This document shows positions 1 to 10,433 of a stretch of 64,000 nt of DNA, piece after piece (positions within the stretch are counted from its first letter, which is position 1; each line of letters starts with the position of its first letter). The notes under the pieces are model-generated. The model was not told the DNA's origin, did no database searches, and saw nothing but the letters and a program-made list of their open reading frames with translations. The position numbers and the translations under genes are program-made. Origin of the DNA: Adiantum capillus-veneris (lineage: Eukaryota; Streptophyta; Polypodiopsida; Polypodiales; Pteridaceae); NCBI GenBank assembly GCA_014529385.2, contig CM043950.1, positions 151,282,945 through 151,346,944 on the forward strand. The letters are read 5' to 3'.

Positions 1-52
1 AACGGTGATGTGCTCGGAGAGCTTTTTAATTTAATGTGGCTTAAACAGGTTA

Positions 53-2940
53 TTGCAGGAACAACTTCTCCTGGCTGGCAATGAAATGCCCCCCTCCAGG
101 CCAGACGCAAAGCAATTTTTGACCTTAGTTGGCTTGGACTACAACAAGATTCATGCATGTCCAAATGATTGCATTCTTTTTCGCAATGAATTCATAGATT
201 TTCTATCGTGTCCTAAGTGCGGAGCAATGCGCTACAAACAAGATGCAGTTGGCGAGACAGTGCCAGTTAAAGTGTTGCGGCATTTCCCTATTATTCCTAG
301 GATAAAAATCATGTTTCGTTGTCGTTCCATTGCAAAGTTGATGCGGTGGCATTCTACGAATAGATCCACTGACGCGACATTTAGGGTGCCCGCTGATTCA
401 AAGGCTTGGCACATTGAAGATACCTGGACACATTTTAAGAGTGAACCACACAATTTGCATTTGGGCATGGAAATGGATGGAGTCAATCCATTTGGCTTGA
501 GAAGCTCATCATGGAGCACTTGGCCTGTGTGCCTTATCAATTACAACCTCCCGCCATGGCTTGCCATCAAGAAGGGTCATTTGATATTAAGCTTCATTGT
601 ACCTGGTAAGTTCAAGGCAAAAAACATGGATGTTTATCTAGCTCCACTTGTTGACGAGCTCCAGGAGTTATGGCATGGGATCGACATAGCAGATGCGGTT
701 GAACCAGTAGGACAACAGCATGCAAGGATCCATCAACTTCTTATGTGGACTATGCATGATTGGCTAGGATACGGAGAAGCTTCTGGTAATGGTTATTGAT
801 TTACAAATATCTCCCTATTCGCAAGCCCTTTGCCTTCGCCTGATTCATGCTTTAATATATGCAGGGCTAACAACTTCGGGATACAATGCATGTCCAATTT
901 TCGAGCAGTCTTTGGATGTGCGCTATTCTGCCTCTTTTCCAAAGACAATTTATCAAGGCCACCATCGTTATCTTATAGATGGCCATCACTTGTGCGAAGG
1001 TCAGCTTGGTCGCGTCGAATGTCATCCTATGCATGTACAAGAGTGGCGTCGCCGATGGGAGCAACATGAGGGGCAACCTATTCCAGGAATGAAACGTTTT
1101 TCCATTCTCCATACGTTGCCGTACTGGGGTGATCTACTAATTAAGCATTTGCTGGATCCAATGAATATATTCAAGAATGTGGGAGAGCTCCTCTGGAAGA
1201 CAATCATGGGAATGAAAGACAATCGAGCTTCACGAGATGATTTGCAGTCAGTTGGAAAGATGCTAGAGCTATGGCCTTTCACCAATGCAGCTGACCAAAC
1301 AAAACTTCCAAGAGCGCCATGGGTATTGCTAAAAAACGAAGAGCGACAAGTGAAAAGAGAGATTTCAGAGTTCAGGACGCCAACAGGATATATGCGATAT
1401 CTCAAGACAGCATTCACTCGTGACGATCAACTATCAGGATTGAAATCGTACGACTGGCATAAGTTCTTGCAATTCATTCTTCCAATTGCAATCAAGGGGT
1501 GTTTAACGGAGGAAGTGCGGACCTGCATATACAAGATTTCACAGCTAGTGCGGTGGATCTCTTCCAAGGAGATACAGGAGGAATCTATTGCAGTCGCAAG
1601 GGCTAACTCCATTGAGGCAGTTTGCATGATTGAGAAGTATCTACCCACGAGCTGCCTAACTATCCAAATGCACTTGCTCGTCCATGTAGTAGATGAGGTT
1701 GCAGCGGCAGGTACAGTCCACATCCGTTGGATGTTCTTTCTAGAGCGGTTCATGAAAACACTTAAGGGTTTTGTTCGCCAAAAAGCGCATCCAGAGGGGA
1801 GCATGGCAGAAGGATGGCTGGTGCAAGAGTCTCTTGTATTGACGACCGAATTTCTATCCGTTTCTGACCCAGAAATGCCTCGACTGTGGAGCGATGAGGA
1901 GGATGCAAGACTGATGGGAGAGGATCCGCAAGGGCAAGGGGTGCCGAAGAAAATGAACCTGGCCATGCGAGAAAAGATCATGAAGTTCTGTATACTAAAT
2001 TCAGCGCCCATGCAAAAATGGCTTGAAAGGTACGAAGAAGAGAAAGAGAGACGCAATAGGGAGCGACAGGATTTCACGCGAAGTCGAACCACTAGAGGCT
2101 TACCCTTGCCAAAATATCTCGCTCCTCTTCCCTACAATGGCATGGTTGGACAAGACAGTGAGAGCAGCTCGACAGATCGGAGAACCCATATCTCTAGAAG
2201 AGGAAGAGCTGGCTATTGGATGTGACTGGAAGTATCATACATACATGGCACTGTGGTCGCATGGAAACCATTTCAGAACACAACAAATTGACAGCAGAAG
2301 AAACACGTATGAAATTGGGGTAATGGTTAGTTTCATGCAAAAGAGCAGGGCCAGTGCTAGAGACACGAATGAAAGCACTAGCAACCTGGATTATTGTGGT
2401 CTGGTGTTAGATATCCTAAAAGTAAGCTTCAGGCGGTTTGAGATGTTTTTGTTGGATGTGAAGTGGTTCAAGGTGATTACTTTTGGTCGCAATGCAACGG
2501 TACGCAGAGATGGAAACAAACCTGTGCAAATAGATTCTACAAAGATTTGGACAGATGCGAGCGACACATTTGCTCTCCCCGAACATTGCGAGCAAGTGGT
2601 CTTTGTACCGGACCCTCGAGAGCGACAATGGTGGTTTGTGGTTCAGGTTGCTCCAAGAAATAAACAAGTATTTGAAGGGCAAGATCTCCTGGAGGAAAGT
2701 CAGTCAGACAACGTCCATACTACTGTGACATTAGATGAGATGGACAAAGGTATGGCAAAGGAAGCTGACAGATATACGAGGGATGACGCAGACGAGCCAG
2801 AATTGACACTTGTAGATGAAGATGCAATGGATGAAGACAATCTGCCAGAACGAGTTGGGGCAAAGTTATGTTTGCAATTAGAGATAGACGATGATACGGT
2901 GCAAGATCTTATCGATGATGCCTCACTCGTCGAGGCCTAG
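53..2940 (+). pseudogene. TNP2-like CACTA transposase, three segments
   Basis: En/Spm-type transposase that would bind and cut CACTA ends. Segment 1 (53-785) is the Transposase_21/TNP2 core: a Cys pair CPKC, then AWHIEDTWTHFKSEPHNLHLG and the family block MDGVNPFG, later MWTMHDWLGYG. Segment 2 (865-2225) continues with LTTSGYNACP and a DUF4218-like domain (MHLLVHVVDE, FLERFMKTLKGFV). Segment 3 (frame used by 2023-2940) has LWSHGNHFRTQQ and a DUF4216-like domain ending in an acidic tail. Segments 1 and 2 join cleanly through a 79-bp intron. Segment 3 is in another frame, so a frameshift or unrecognised splice lies around 2060-2215. The start codon may lie upstream of the window. Family assignment is firm; activity is unlikely. 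Confidence 0.85.
786..864 (+). other. Intron in TNP2 transposase
   Basis: The sequence reads TCTG|GTAATGG at the left and ATATGCAG|GGCTA at the right. Removing 786-864 joins the first reading frame (GEAS) to the second (GLTTSGYNACP) at a Gly codon with no frame loss. GT-AG borders, AT/T-rich interior and restoration of the conserved TNP2 order support an intron rather than a frameshift. Confidence 0.75.
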
Positions 2941-3047
2941 GTCTGTAAGTGTTTGTGTGAAGACGTTGATTTAAAATTAAGCTTAAAGTTAGTTTAAACA
3001 ATTGTGCTCTGACGCTTTATTTTACTTTCTTTGTGCAGGACTTTAGT

Positions 3048-4182
3048 ATGGCAGACCAGATTCCAAATCCCGCTTCCATGAGTGCAGATGCATTCATGGG
3101 CTTCGTTACACGGATGACGCCTGCTCAGATGGCAGAGGCTTCTCAGTACTGGGTAGCCAGAGGCACGAGTACTACACCTCCGGGCTTCACACCGGAGGGT
3201 CCGACGCCTAGGGGGGGACGCCTACGCGGGGGAGGATGCCTATGGGTACGACGCCTGCTTCTCCCATCATGGCTGCTTCGACACCTAAGGGTGGGACAGA
3301 GGCGGGTACATCCTCATCTCTGCAGCACAGGCGCACTCGCCGATCTCGGTGATCGCCAGGTGGAGGTGGTGGTTGCTATGGAGGAGGGTCCACAAATGCT
3401 TCGACCCCTCCTCGCTCACGACCCCCGTCCTACCCAAGCACACCTCTCGACACACCTCTTGACACACCTCGGACACCTTGGGGGGCACACGATCCTAGTG
3501 CCTCCAAGCTCTATACTGTACAGGCAGATGGTTCTATTGACATGGATAGAGTCGGGACTGAGATGCGACAGCGGATTCGCCAACTCACGGAGCTGCAGTT
3601 TTCGACCAGCCTTCTGACGTCTTGGGGTGATCAGGATGGAGACAAAGTCAATTACATAGTAGAGACCATCCTGAGAGAGTACCAGCCTGCTCCGGGTTCT
3701 TCTGTTGTTCGGAGGAGGTGGATCAAGGGTGTTGCACGGGACACCATGAAACATCGACGAGATACAGCTCGGAAGGCTTTCAGGACCGGCTCACCGAAGC
3801 CTTCGGGCATCCCACACGAAACATGGTTGCATATCAGGTAGGATGAGCGAACAGCGGACACGCGGTTCAGATAGCAGCGTGAGGCTGCGTAGGTACGACA
3901 GATGACTAGGGGGACATCTCATCTTGGCAGCGGAGGCTTCAACACCTTTCGCTATGAGTTTGTGAGTTTCTAATCCAATCTTAACTATGGCGTTTTTTAA
4001 AACGCGATGAATCATGTATTCTTATTACTTTGATTTTTGTATAAACACAGAATATTGCGATGCATCGAGCTCCGTCATGCCAGGAGGAGTCAGATGGATA
4101 TCGCACATGTATCTATGAAGTACTGAATGATCTTGAAGCTTCAAGAGAGCCTGTAGACTGGGAGGCCTTACAGTCTCGCTGA
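3048..4182 (+). pseudogene. Second CACTA gene, TNPA/Transposase_24-like, frameshifted
   Basis: CACTA elements usually carry a second gene for a DNA-binding protein (TNPA or Transposase_24 type) after the TNP2 gene. Here an ATG at 3048, eight bases after a TTTGTGCAG acceptor-like site, opens MADQIPNPASMSADAFMGFV. The frame breaks near 3200 in a G-rich stretch. A second frame from about 3480 reads a plausible conserved block (RRRWIKGVARDTMKHRRDTA, then GIPHETW) and stops at 3839. A final coding-like piece (SDGYRTCIYEVLNDLEASRE) ends with TGA at 4180-4182. At least two frame disruptions or unannotated introns separate the pieces. Position, arrangement and the basic WxxxxRDxxKxRR block suggest the family; I would not call it from sequence alone. 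Confidence 0.5.
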
Positions 4183-4382
4183 TCGCTTGAGGTGAGATGT
4201 TAATATGTGTGAGTTGATTTAATTAAGTAAGTATATGTGAAGTAATATCCATACTAATTTTGTGAGTTGTCCTATGTGCAGGTTGCGACGCCTAGTCATT
4301 AGTGGACCGGATTTCATATATATGCTTTGTGAGACACAGACACGCTTCTGTGTCTCTTTTTTGTATAGACAGTTATTGTTCA

Positions 4383-4660
4383 GACAGTTATTGTTTCCCT
4401 TATGGTTATGATTATTGTCATTGTTATTGTATAGACATGGTTATTTCTTCTATTCTTGTATAGACATAGTTATGGCTCAGGTTTTGTTAATGGTTATGTT
4501 TAACTTTCTGGTTATGCTTATGGTTATTGTTAATTTTTTTTATGGTTATGGTTATCTGCATTATGGTTATTCTTTTAAGTTATGGTTATGGTTCGTTATG
4601 GTTATGCTTTTAAGTTATGGTTATGGTTCGTTATGGTTATGCTTTTCAGTTGGTACGGTA
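4383..4660 (+). repeat. Degenerate TTATGG array in CACTA 3' region
   Basis: Repeated GTTATG/TTATGGTTATGG motifs, including two copies of a 35-bp unit around 4577-4646. It lies between the last coding piece and the terminal repeats of the CACTA element. It is not the plant telomere motif TTTAGGG. Confidence 0.7.
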
Positions 4661-4919
4661 CTTGTCTTTCATTGGCCTTAAATCTCATGTGAGATCCTAC
4701 ATGGATAGCATGTAGGAGGCGTATACATGATATGGCTTTTTTTTGAAAATTTTATGTAAAAACAAAGGGAACTCTGCCAAAATTTCTGCGCGCAGGAGCA
4801 TGGTTGATTTTGGTGCTGCTCCCTTTCTTGGGAAGAGGGCAGGAAGTCTGGCTGTGGCTGTGTCCATTTTTTAACTGGACACATGCCAGGCTACATTCCC
4901 TCTACCCAAGATTTTTTTT

Positions 4920-5054
4920 TTCTGTTATGGTCATCGCTATCTGTTCTATATCTGCGTCGCAAATAGCGATAGGTTCACAAGGACGCGGATATCGACACAC
5001 ATAGCGACGCAGTGCGTCGATATCTGCGTAGATGACACCTTTTTTGTTGTAGTG
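4920..5054 (+). repeat. CACTA subterminal motif cluster and 3' terminal inverted repeat
   Basis: Several copies of TAGCGA/GCGTCG in both orientations (for example around 4955-4975 and 5000-5030) precede the end motif TTGTTGTAGTG. Such subterminal clusters are the transposase binding sites of CACTA elements. The same AGCGACG core is found near the ends of the elements at 23342-25712, 41412-43786 and 52977-53320. Confidence 0.75.
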
Positions 5055-5793
5055 CATTTTAGAGTAGCAAGTATAACTTTCTCAATATTCATAGTTTCTT
5101 AGGCCAATTGTGTGTATTTTGTAGGTAGTAACCATATCTAATCATAGACTACAAACTTGGCTAGATATTGAGTAGTTTCTATGGGTTTCTAGAGGTCATA
5201 ATGCTAAACCCAATTTTTTCATGTTTGCTGTATTTAGCACTTTATCATTGCCCCCAAGGTTCCAATTGTAAGAGATCCATTATCCTTTTGACATGCTCCA
5301 TGGCTCCTTTTCAATCCAAAGGCCCATAGGGAATTAAGAAAACATGTATATAGTATCTGTATTGAGCGTGACTATAGAAACTTTGATGATAGGTCCGCAG
5401 AATGGAAAAAATGTAACTTTTTTGTACCTATTTTTTTGCCCAAAAAAAAATTAGTGAGGTAAAAGCAACCATATGTTTTGGTCACCAACCCATTGAAGTT
5501 AACGGGGCATTTTATCTCATGTCCTACAAAAATCCCCACTCTTATTTATATGCAATCAACTGTAAGAAATTGCTGTTTTGGGAAAAATGCACTGGTCCAT
5601 CAACTTTGGAGGCTTGTGTTCACCAAGGGATGAGAAAAATTACAAGTTTATCATTTTTTCCATATGTAGTAGTTATTGAACTATAAGCTCATGAAAGGAT
5701 TTTTCAAAATGAGTGGATCTAATATGGTTTTGGAAACTTGTCCCAAAACCCTGAAAGGACACTTTTATGTCCTGTTAGGTTACCATTCTAGTG
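5055..5793 (+). mobile_element. 3' part of a TTAA-flanked DNA element (piggyBac-like target site)
   Basis: This stretch is highly similar to 49009-49726 inside the complete element at 48406-49726. It ends in the same terminal sequence, GTTACCATTCTAGTG, followed by TTAA at 5794-5797. The left half is missing because the CACTA element inserted at 5054/5055. On the right the TTAA joins directly into a copia RNase H reading frame, so the element landed inside that gene. No transposase is visible; the open frames are short and not conserved between the two copies. Confidence 0.75.
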
Positions 5794-5797
5794 TTAA

Positions 5798-6386
5798 GCA
5801 TTGGTTTTCAACAAAGCGTGTATTGAAATACTTGAAAGGGACTACAAATTTTGGTTTGGTCTATCGAGGACAACTCACATCGAATTCTATGCAATATAAT
5901 TCTCTTTTGTGTTACATTGATGCAGACTGGACAAGCTCACATTTATCTATGCGATCTAGTAGTGGAAATTGCTTCTTTATAAGTGGTTGTCTTGTTTCTT
6001 GGACCAACAAGAAACAATGCTGTGTTGCAGTTTCTATGACTAAGTCAAAATATGTTGCGGCATCACTTGCAGCTCGTGAGCTGATTTGGCTTCGATAAAT
6101 GCTCGTTGATATCGGTCACTCTCCTCTTTCTAACACACCCTTGCTATGTGACAACAAGAGTGCTATTAGCCTTGCAAAAGACTATGTTCAACATAATAAG
6201 TCAAAGCACATTGCTGTCCATTATGATTTTTTCAGGTATGCAATACGCAAAGGAACCATTATGGTTGAACACTGTCCAAGTGACCAGACGATTGCAGACA
6301 TTCTTACCAAAGGCCTCAACGAGTCACGTTTCATCCTCTTGCGCTTGGAGCTTGGATTTTCTTCGGCCTCACTCTTTCTAGATTAG
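5798..6386 (+). pseudogene. Ty1/copia RNase H, C-terminal pol fragment
   Basis: The frame begins KHWFSTKRVLKYLKGT, the copia block just before RNase H, and continues CYIDADW, SSSGNCFFISGCLVSW, LCDNKSAISLAKD and IADILTKGL, the end of a copia polyprotein. The expected S-T-x-A/S-E-Y glutamate is replaced (TKSKYVAAS), which removes a catalytic acid. An in-frame TAA at 6096-6098 splits the domain. The upstream part of the element is cut off by the TTAA element. It ends about 240 bp before a polypurine tract and LTR start, the normal spacing for copia, so it belongs with the LTR at 6635. Confidence 0.88.
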
Positions 6387-6625
6387 CTTCTCTGCTATTG
6401 TACTAGCTTTGTACATATGACATTGTAATCCTATAGATGCCATGCTCTATGCACACTACAAATTTTCACATTGTGATCTTTGAGTCACTTGTGTATTTAT
6501 ACATAGATACACAATTCACTTTCACATCATCATTGTTGGTTCATATTTTCACATTGTATAGGGACTTGGGTTTTTTCCTTGAACTCCCCAAGGGTTTTTT
6601 CATCCAAAGCTAGAGCCCTTTGTTT

Positions 6626-6692
6626 GAGTGGGGGTGTTGGAGATATATATAGCTCACTCTACTCAACTTGGTCTCACCTATATATATTTGTT
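6626..6692 (+). repeat. Polypurine tract and truncated short copia LTR
   Basis: GAGTGGGGG (6626-6634) is followed by TGTTGGAG, a typical copia LTR start. The next 55 bases match the LTR at 62553-62695 closely (GCTCACTCTACT, AACTTGGTCTCACC). The match stops near 6692, so the 3' LTR is cut by a later rearrangement. Confidence 0.75.
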
Positions 6693-7268
6693 CGGAGGAG
6701 GGTTTGACATTAGCGTTTTAAAGCAAGCAAAACAACGTTCCAGAAGCTAGCAAATCAATGTTTTTTAGCCTGCATTGGTAGTGTTTTCCAACCCCCTTTT
6801 GACAACGTTTTGCAGCCATTAAACCAGCATTTTTTAGCCCCCATTAACTAGCGTTTTCATCCCCCATTGGTCCAACAGTTGCATCCAAGATTAGCAGCAA
6901 ATTTAGCTATCTACACCAAAGTTTTTTTCCAGCCTATAGGTCAACGTTTTTCATCAAGACATCAAGTACACAGATCAGCCCCAACTTGGTGCGACAGGGA
7001 TCGATTTACAGTATTCAAATTTCAGCCTTAGCCTCGTCATCGTCATTTGCATTGTCGACTTCGACATAGCAACACTTAGACTCACAGCATCAGTATCCTG
7101 CAGATACAATGGACATTAGTATGGCATCGAAGGGCAAGAATTAGATGGCTGAATGAATGGCTCACAAGACTTCGACATAGAAGCACTTAGACTCACAGCA
7201 TCAGTATCTTGCAGCTACAATGGACATGAGCATAGCATAAAAGGGAAAGAACGAGTTCTTGATTGTTT
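6693..7268. repeat. Non-coding stretch with a degenerate repeat and a 111-bp duplication
   Basis: From about 6710 to 6960 a loose motif of about 35 bp recurs (AGCGTTTT or AACGTTTT followed by a C-rich CCCCCATT). From 7057 a block starting GACTTCGACATAG recurs at 7168, a tandem duplication with a 111-bp period that includes CACTTAGACTCACAGCATC. I see no credible gene here. Confidence 0.55.
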
Positions 7269-8200
7269 TCAATCTAATATTGATGCATAGAGAGAATCGA
7301 GTGTGTGTGTGTGTGTAAGCGTATATGCGCATACAAAGAGTGCTTTATGAATTACAACACATCTAGCATACATGTCAACCAAGGCAATGCCAAGTAACAA
7401 CGTTTCTTTTCTACAGCCCCTGGCTAACAATATCGTCATGAATTCCTTTGGCCATATAAGCATCTTGCCTAATGCCACATGCCTTCAAATTACAAGAGTA
7501 CGCGATTGCATTTGGATAGCTGCACTCTCTTTACATCTGCAGAAAACAGCCCAGAGCTTCTTGGCCCTAACTCTGTTGGGAATATCCCACAATCAGTGCA
7601 TTCCAATAGACAACATTCCAAACAGAAAGCAATTTTTGTACTTTATAAAGTACACCACCTTTGGCATACATGTCGACCAAGGTAGTGCCAAGCACAAAGT
7701 TTTCTGTCAACAACCCCCTGAATAACAATATCATCATAAACTCTTTTGCCAATACCAACATCTTGCATGATGCTAGATTCCTTCAAGTTGCACGTGTAGG
7801 TGAATGCATTTTCTCTCTTTGCATCTGCTGAAAACAGCCCAGAGCTACCTGGCCCTGCATACCTTCAAGATGCACGCGTAGGTGATCTCATTTAGACAAA
7901 GTCCAGAAATTTGCATATGCTGAAAATAGCCTACATCTCTTTGTCCCTACTCTTGTTGTGGGTATACCACAATCAATACATTTGAAGAGACGTCGTTTCA
8001 AACAATAAGCTCCACAAGCTGCTTTTGAAGTGCACCACATTTGGCATACATATCGAGCGTCATTTCAAACAATAAGCTCCACAAGCTGCTTTTGAAGTGC
8101 ACCACATTTGGCATACATATCGAGCAGTGCCAAGCACAACAACTCATCAAGGACTTGTTGTGCTCAGACAAGTATACCACGCTTGGCATACATACATTTC
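7269..8200 (-). pseudogene. Decayed PPR gene fragments
   Basis: The minus strand carries several broken pentatricopeptide-repeat pieces: LVDMYAKGGVLYKVQKLLSV followed by VVYWNALIVGYSQ (7567-7761), ALVDMYARC (about 7350-7400) and LDMYAKCGALQKQL (about 8010-8050). These match the L/S motifs of plant organelle RNA-editing PPR proteins. No piece is longer than about 60 residues before a stop or frame change, and there is no E or DYW tail. The pieces look like repeated partial copies of one gene rather than its exons. Confidence 0.65.
7996..8129. repeat. 67-bp tandem duplication within PPR debris
   Basis: A block starting TTTCAAACAATAAGCTCC at 7996 repeats almost exactly at 8063. Each copy contains the reverse complement of the DMYAKCGALQK coding motif, so a single PPR motif has been locally duplicated. 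Confidence 0.85.
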
Positions 8201-8616
8201 AAATCCGCGTTTGCCTTCATGACCATATCTAGTAGCCTGCCTTTCCTTTTCGTCTCTCGTAAAGTGCTGCCATCTCTGTCGAAAACTGTCATGAAGACAC
8301 TAACCAGTGGTACACTGCAGGTGCTGGAGTGAATTGCAGAGCTGGTGAACCTCTTCTCCCTATGGAAGTTTTACAACCTACAAACTAACGTAGGTAAGTA
8401 ATGATGTGCCTTTTTCGATTGCCTTCTTGCATTAACTAAAATCATCCTGGAGTTTTCTGGCGGAAGGGGCTGAAGCGACTCTCTCTCTCTCTCTCACGCG
8501 CGCACGCTCTCTTTTCTTTTTGCCTTTAATACAAAAACCCAATGAGCTGGTGCCAAGTGGCATAGCTCTCCTTGTAGGGTTCAGAAAAACACTTCTACAT
8601 AATCAAGGTAACTAGT
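8201..8616. other. No gene recognised; short CT/CA simple repeats
   Basis: Mixed sequence with a short CT tract at about 8480-8500. I see no coding signal or element end. Confidence 0.5.
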
Positions 8617-9060
8617 TATATATGATCATCAGAAGTCCAAACAATTAAAATCTCTCTCTCTCTCTCTCTTATTTGTCAATCAAAAATCATAATATCTTTG
8701 ACCAGCATTTATCAGTTACCAACATATGTCTCACGAGTGTAGCCTACCTAGCCAACATTTGCAATTTCAAATGCAAAATTCCCCAAGAAATGGAGGTCTT
8801 ATGGCTGGAGCCCCGAAATAAGAATTGGAGGTACCTAGATCTGAGACGGTTCAGAGTAGTATCAGACGAGTCAAGCAGCGATAAGAAATACAGCAAGTAT
8901 GGAATGAAAATGTCCTAGAGCACTCTAACCCAAACATGGAAGGCCATTCATGAGAGTGCCAAGATGCCAATTTAAAATAGACCCTTTCTTCCACCGACTC
9001 AGTCAACTGTTTAGAGGTAATTATATATGATCATCAGAAGTCCATACAATTAAAAAATCT
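8617..9060 (-). pseudogene. LINE ORF2 fragment flanked by direct repeats
   Basis: 8671-9020 is a diverged copy of 27615-27960 and its duplicate near 45689-46034. Read on the minus strand in the longer copies, this is the stretch of LINE ORF2 between reverse transcriptase and the C-terminal zinc-binding region. The fragment is bracketed by a direct repeat of about 40 bp that begins TTATATATGATCATCAGAAG (8617 on and 9022 on), which could be a target-site duplication. There is no usable frame. Confidence 0.45.
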
Positions 9061-9066
9061 CTCTCC

Positions 9067-9109
<43 letters not shown>

Positions 9110-9698
9110 AGAAGTTGTTTTTATATTTCATTGTTTTATACACGGATATAGGATCTCAGCATAGCATTGCATCTTATTTTGCAATGCTTTAGGCATAGCT
9201 AAATAATCCTTTTTCATTCTAAGCTTTACGAGACCCCATGGAAGCGGGGATCCTTTAGAGTGTTGATCACAAATAGTAGCATTCAGGGATTTCATTCACG
9301 TCTTCACATGTTGCATAGGGATTTCATTAACGTAATCACAATCGTGTGATTACATCAATAATTCTAGTATTTACACAAGAAAATCATGTGATCACGTTAA
9401 TTGTTAACGTGACTTTGATTATGACCTGCAAAAACCCATAGAGTCGTTAGTCCTCTGGGGGTTTTATTCATCACTGCAGGCCCGCGAGGAAAAATTAAAA
9501 GCCCAGCGGGAGTAATTATATATAGTAAACAACGTGCTAACCGCTGTCCTTTAGCTAGTCAAATCCTTGGGGAGTGTATCCGAGTGCTGAGTATAGTCAT
9601 CTCCTAGTGAATTGAGGTCCGATTTTAAGATACATTATTTTAAAATATTTTAATTTGTTTACCGATTTTAAGATACAAAACCAAAACAATGAAAAATT
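9061..9698. other. Non-coding sequence upstream of hAT remnant
   Basis: A CT tract (about 9071-9105) and then sequence shared with 46138-46755. It includes palindromic ACGT-rich segments (CGTAATCAC, GTGATTAC; CACGTTAATTGTTAACGTG near 9390-9412). It may be the 5' part of the decayed hAT element; no frame is conserved. Confidence 0.45.
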
Positions 9699-9704
9699 TT
9701 GGCA

Positions 9705-10378
9705 AAGTATATTCATGTAGGGTGGAAGAGCGCTCATATTCCACTCCATAGTGTTGCTTTTTACATGCTCGATCCAGAGTATTGGAATTTAGATCTCATG
9801 TCCAATACAAAGGTGGTAAGCAACTTCTATCACGTGGTCAACACGTTCTACTTCAACGTTCAAGAACGAATTGATTGCATTAAAGAAATGCGTGCATTTA
9901 GATTAAAAGAAGGACCTTTTGCGAATGATTTTGTACAGGTAATTGAAAAAGAGTTCCCTGCATGGAAGTGGTGGATAATGAATGGTGGAGAGCATTACTC
10001 TACCTTACGTCCTTTGCAATGAAAGTACTAGCCCAATGTGCAGCAAACTCAAGTTCAAAGAGAAAATGGAGTATGTACAAGTATGTTCACAGCACTATTC
10101 GCAATAGACTATTAGTAGACAGAGCGAACAAATTAGTGTATATATTTTGCAACGAAAAGGTATTGAATCACATTGAAAGTGCTAGCTATGAGGAGGAAAT
10201 GCTAACCTAGTTGTATGATTGTCAAAACGAAGACGAAGAAGAGTTCAATGTTGGTGTATCCCAATGCACTATAGACAAAATAGAAGAGAATTTGATAATA
10301 GATGTGGAGGTTGAAATACAAGGAGAACTGCAACACTCAAATTACTTAGAACTAGATAACAACTTTACAGATTCAATA
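9705..10378 (+). pseudogene. hAT-type transposase, C-terminal remnant
   Basis: The frame reads IHVGWKSAHIPLHSVAFYML, FPAWKWWIMNGGE, then after a frame change LTSFAMKVLAQCAANSSSKR, KWSMYKYVHSTIRNRL and DRANKLVYIFCNEKVLN. This is the WW...LA..VL.Q..ANSSS.R.WS...H...RN+L...+A..LVY pattern of the hAT dimerisation domain. The frame change after GGE is shared with the third copy (46759-47443), so it is old. A further stop at 10208-10210 (TAG) is a Trp codon in the third copy. The catalytic N-terminal half is absent. The left edge of the 18-kb duplication falls inside this gene, at TSFAMK. Confidence 0.72.
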
Positions 10379-10433
10379 TAGCCTCAGAGTAAAATGAAGA
10401 TCATGTCAAAAACCATTGTAAAAGAGCTTGTAT

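Larger units (their letters stand above)
1..5054 (+). mobile_element. CACTA (En/Spm) DNA transposon, 5' end outside window
   Basis: The right-hand part of an autonomous-type CACTA element. It holds a TNP2-like transposase (53-2940), a decayed second gene (3048-4182), an AT-rich TTATGG array, and a terminal block of AGCGAC/GCGTCG motifs ending in TTGTAGTG at 5047-5054, the reverse complement of the CACTACAA terminus that names the superfamily. The sequence just after the end (5055 on) matches 49009 onward in a TTAA element that lacks this insertion, which fixes the boundary to within a base or two. The expected 3-bp duplication would be CAT at 5055-5057, but the left flank is outside the window. 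The transposase needs a frame change, so this copy is probably inactive. Confidence 0.88.
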
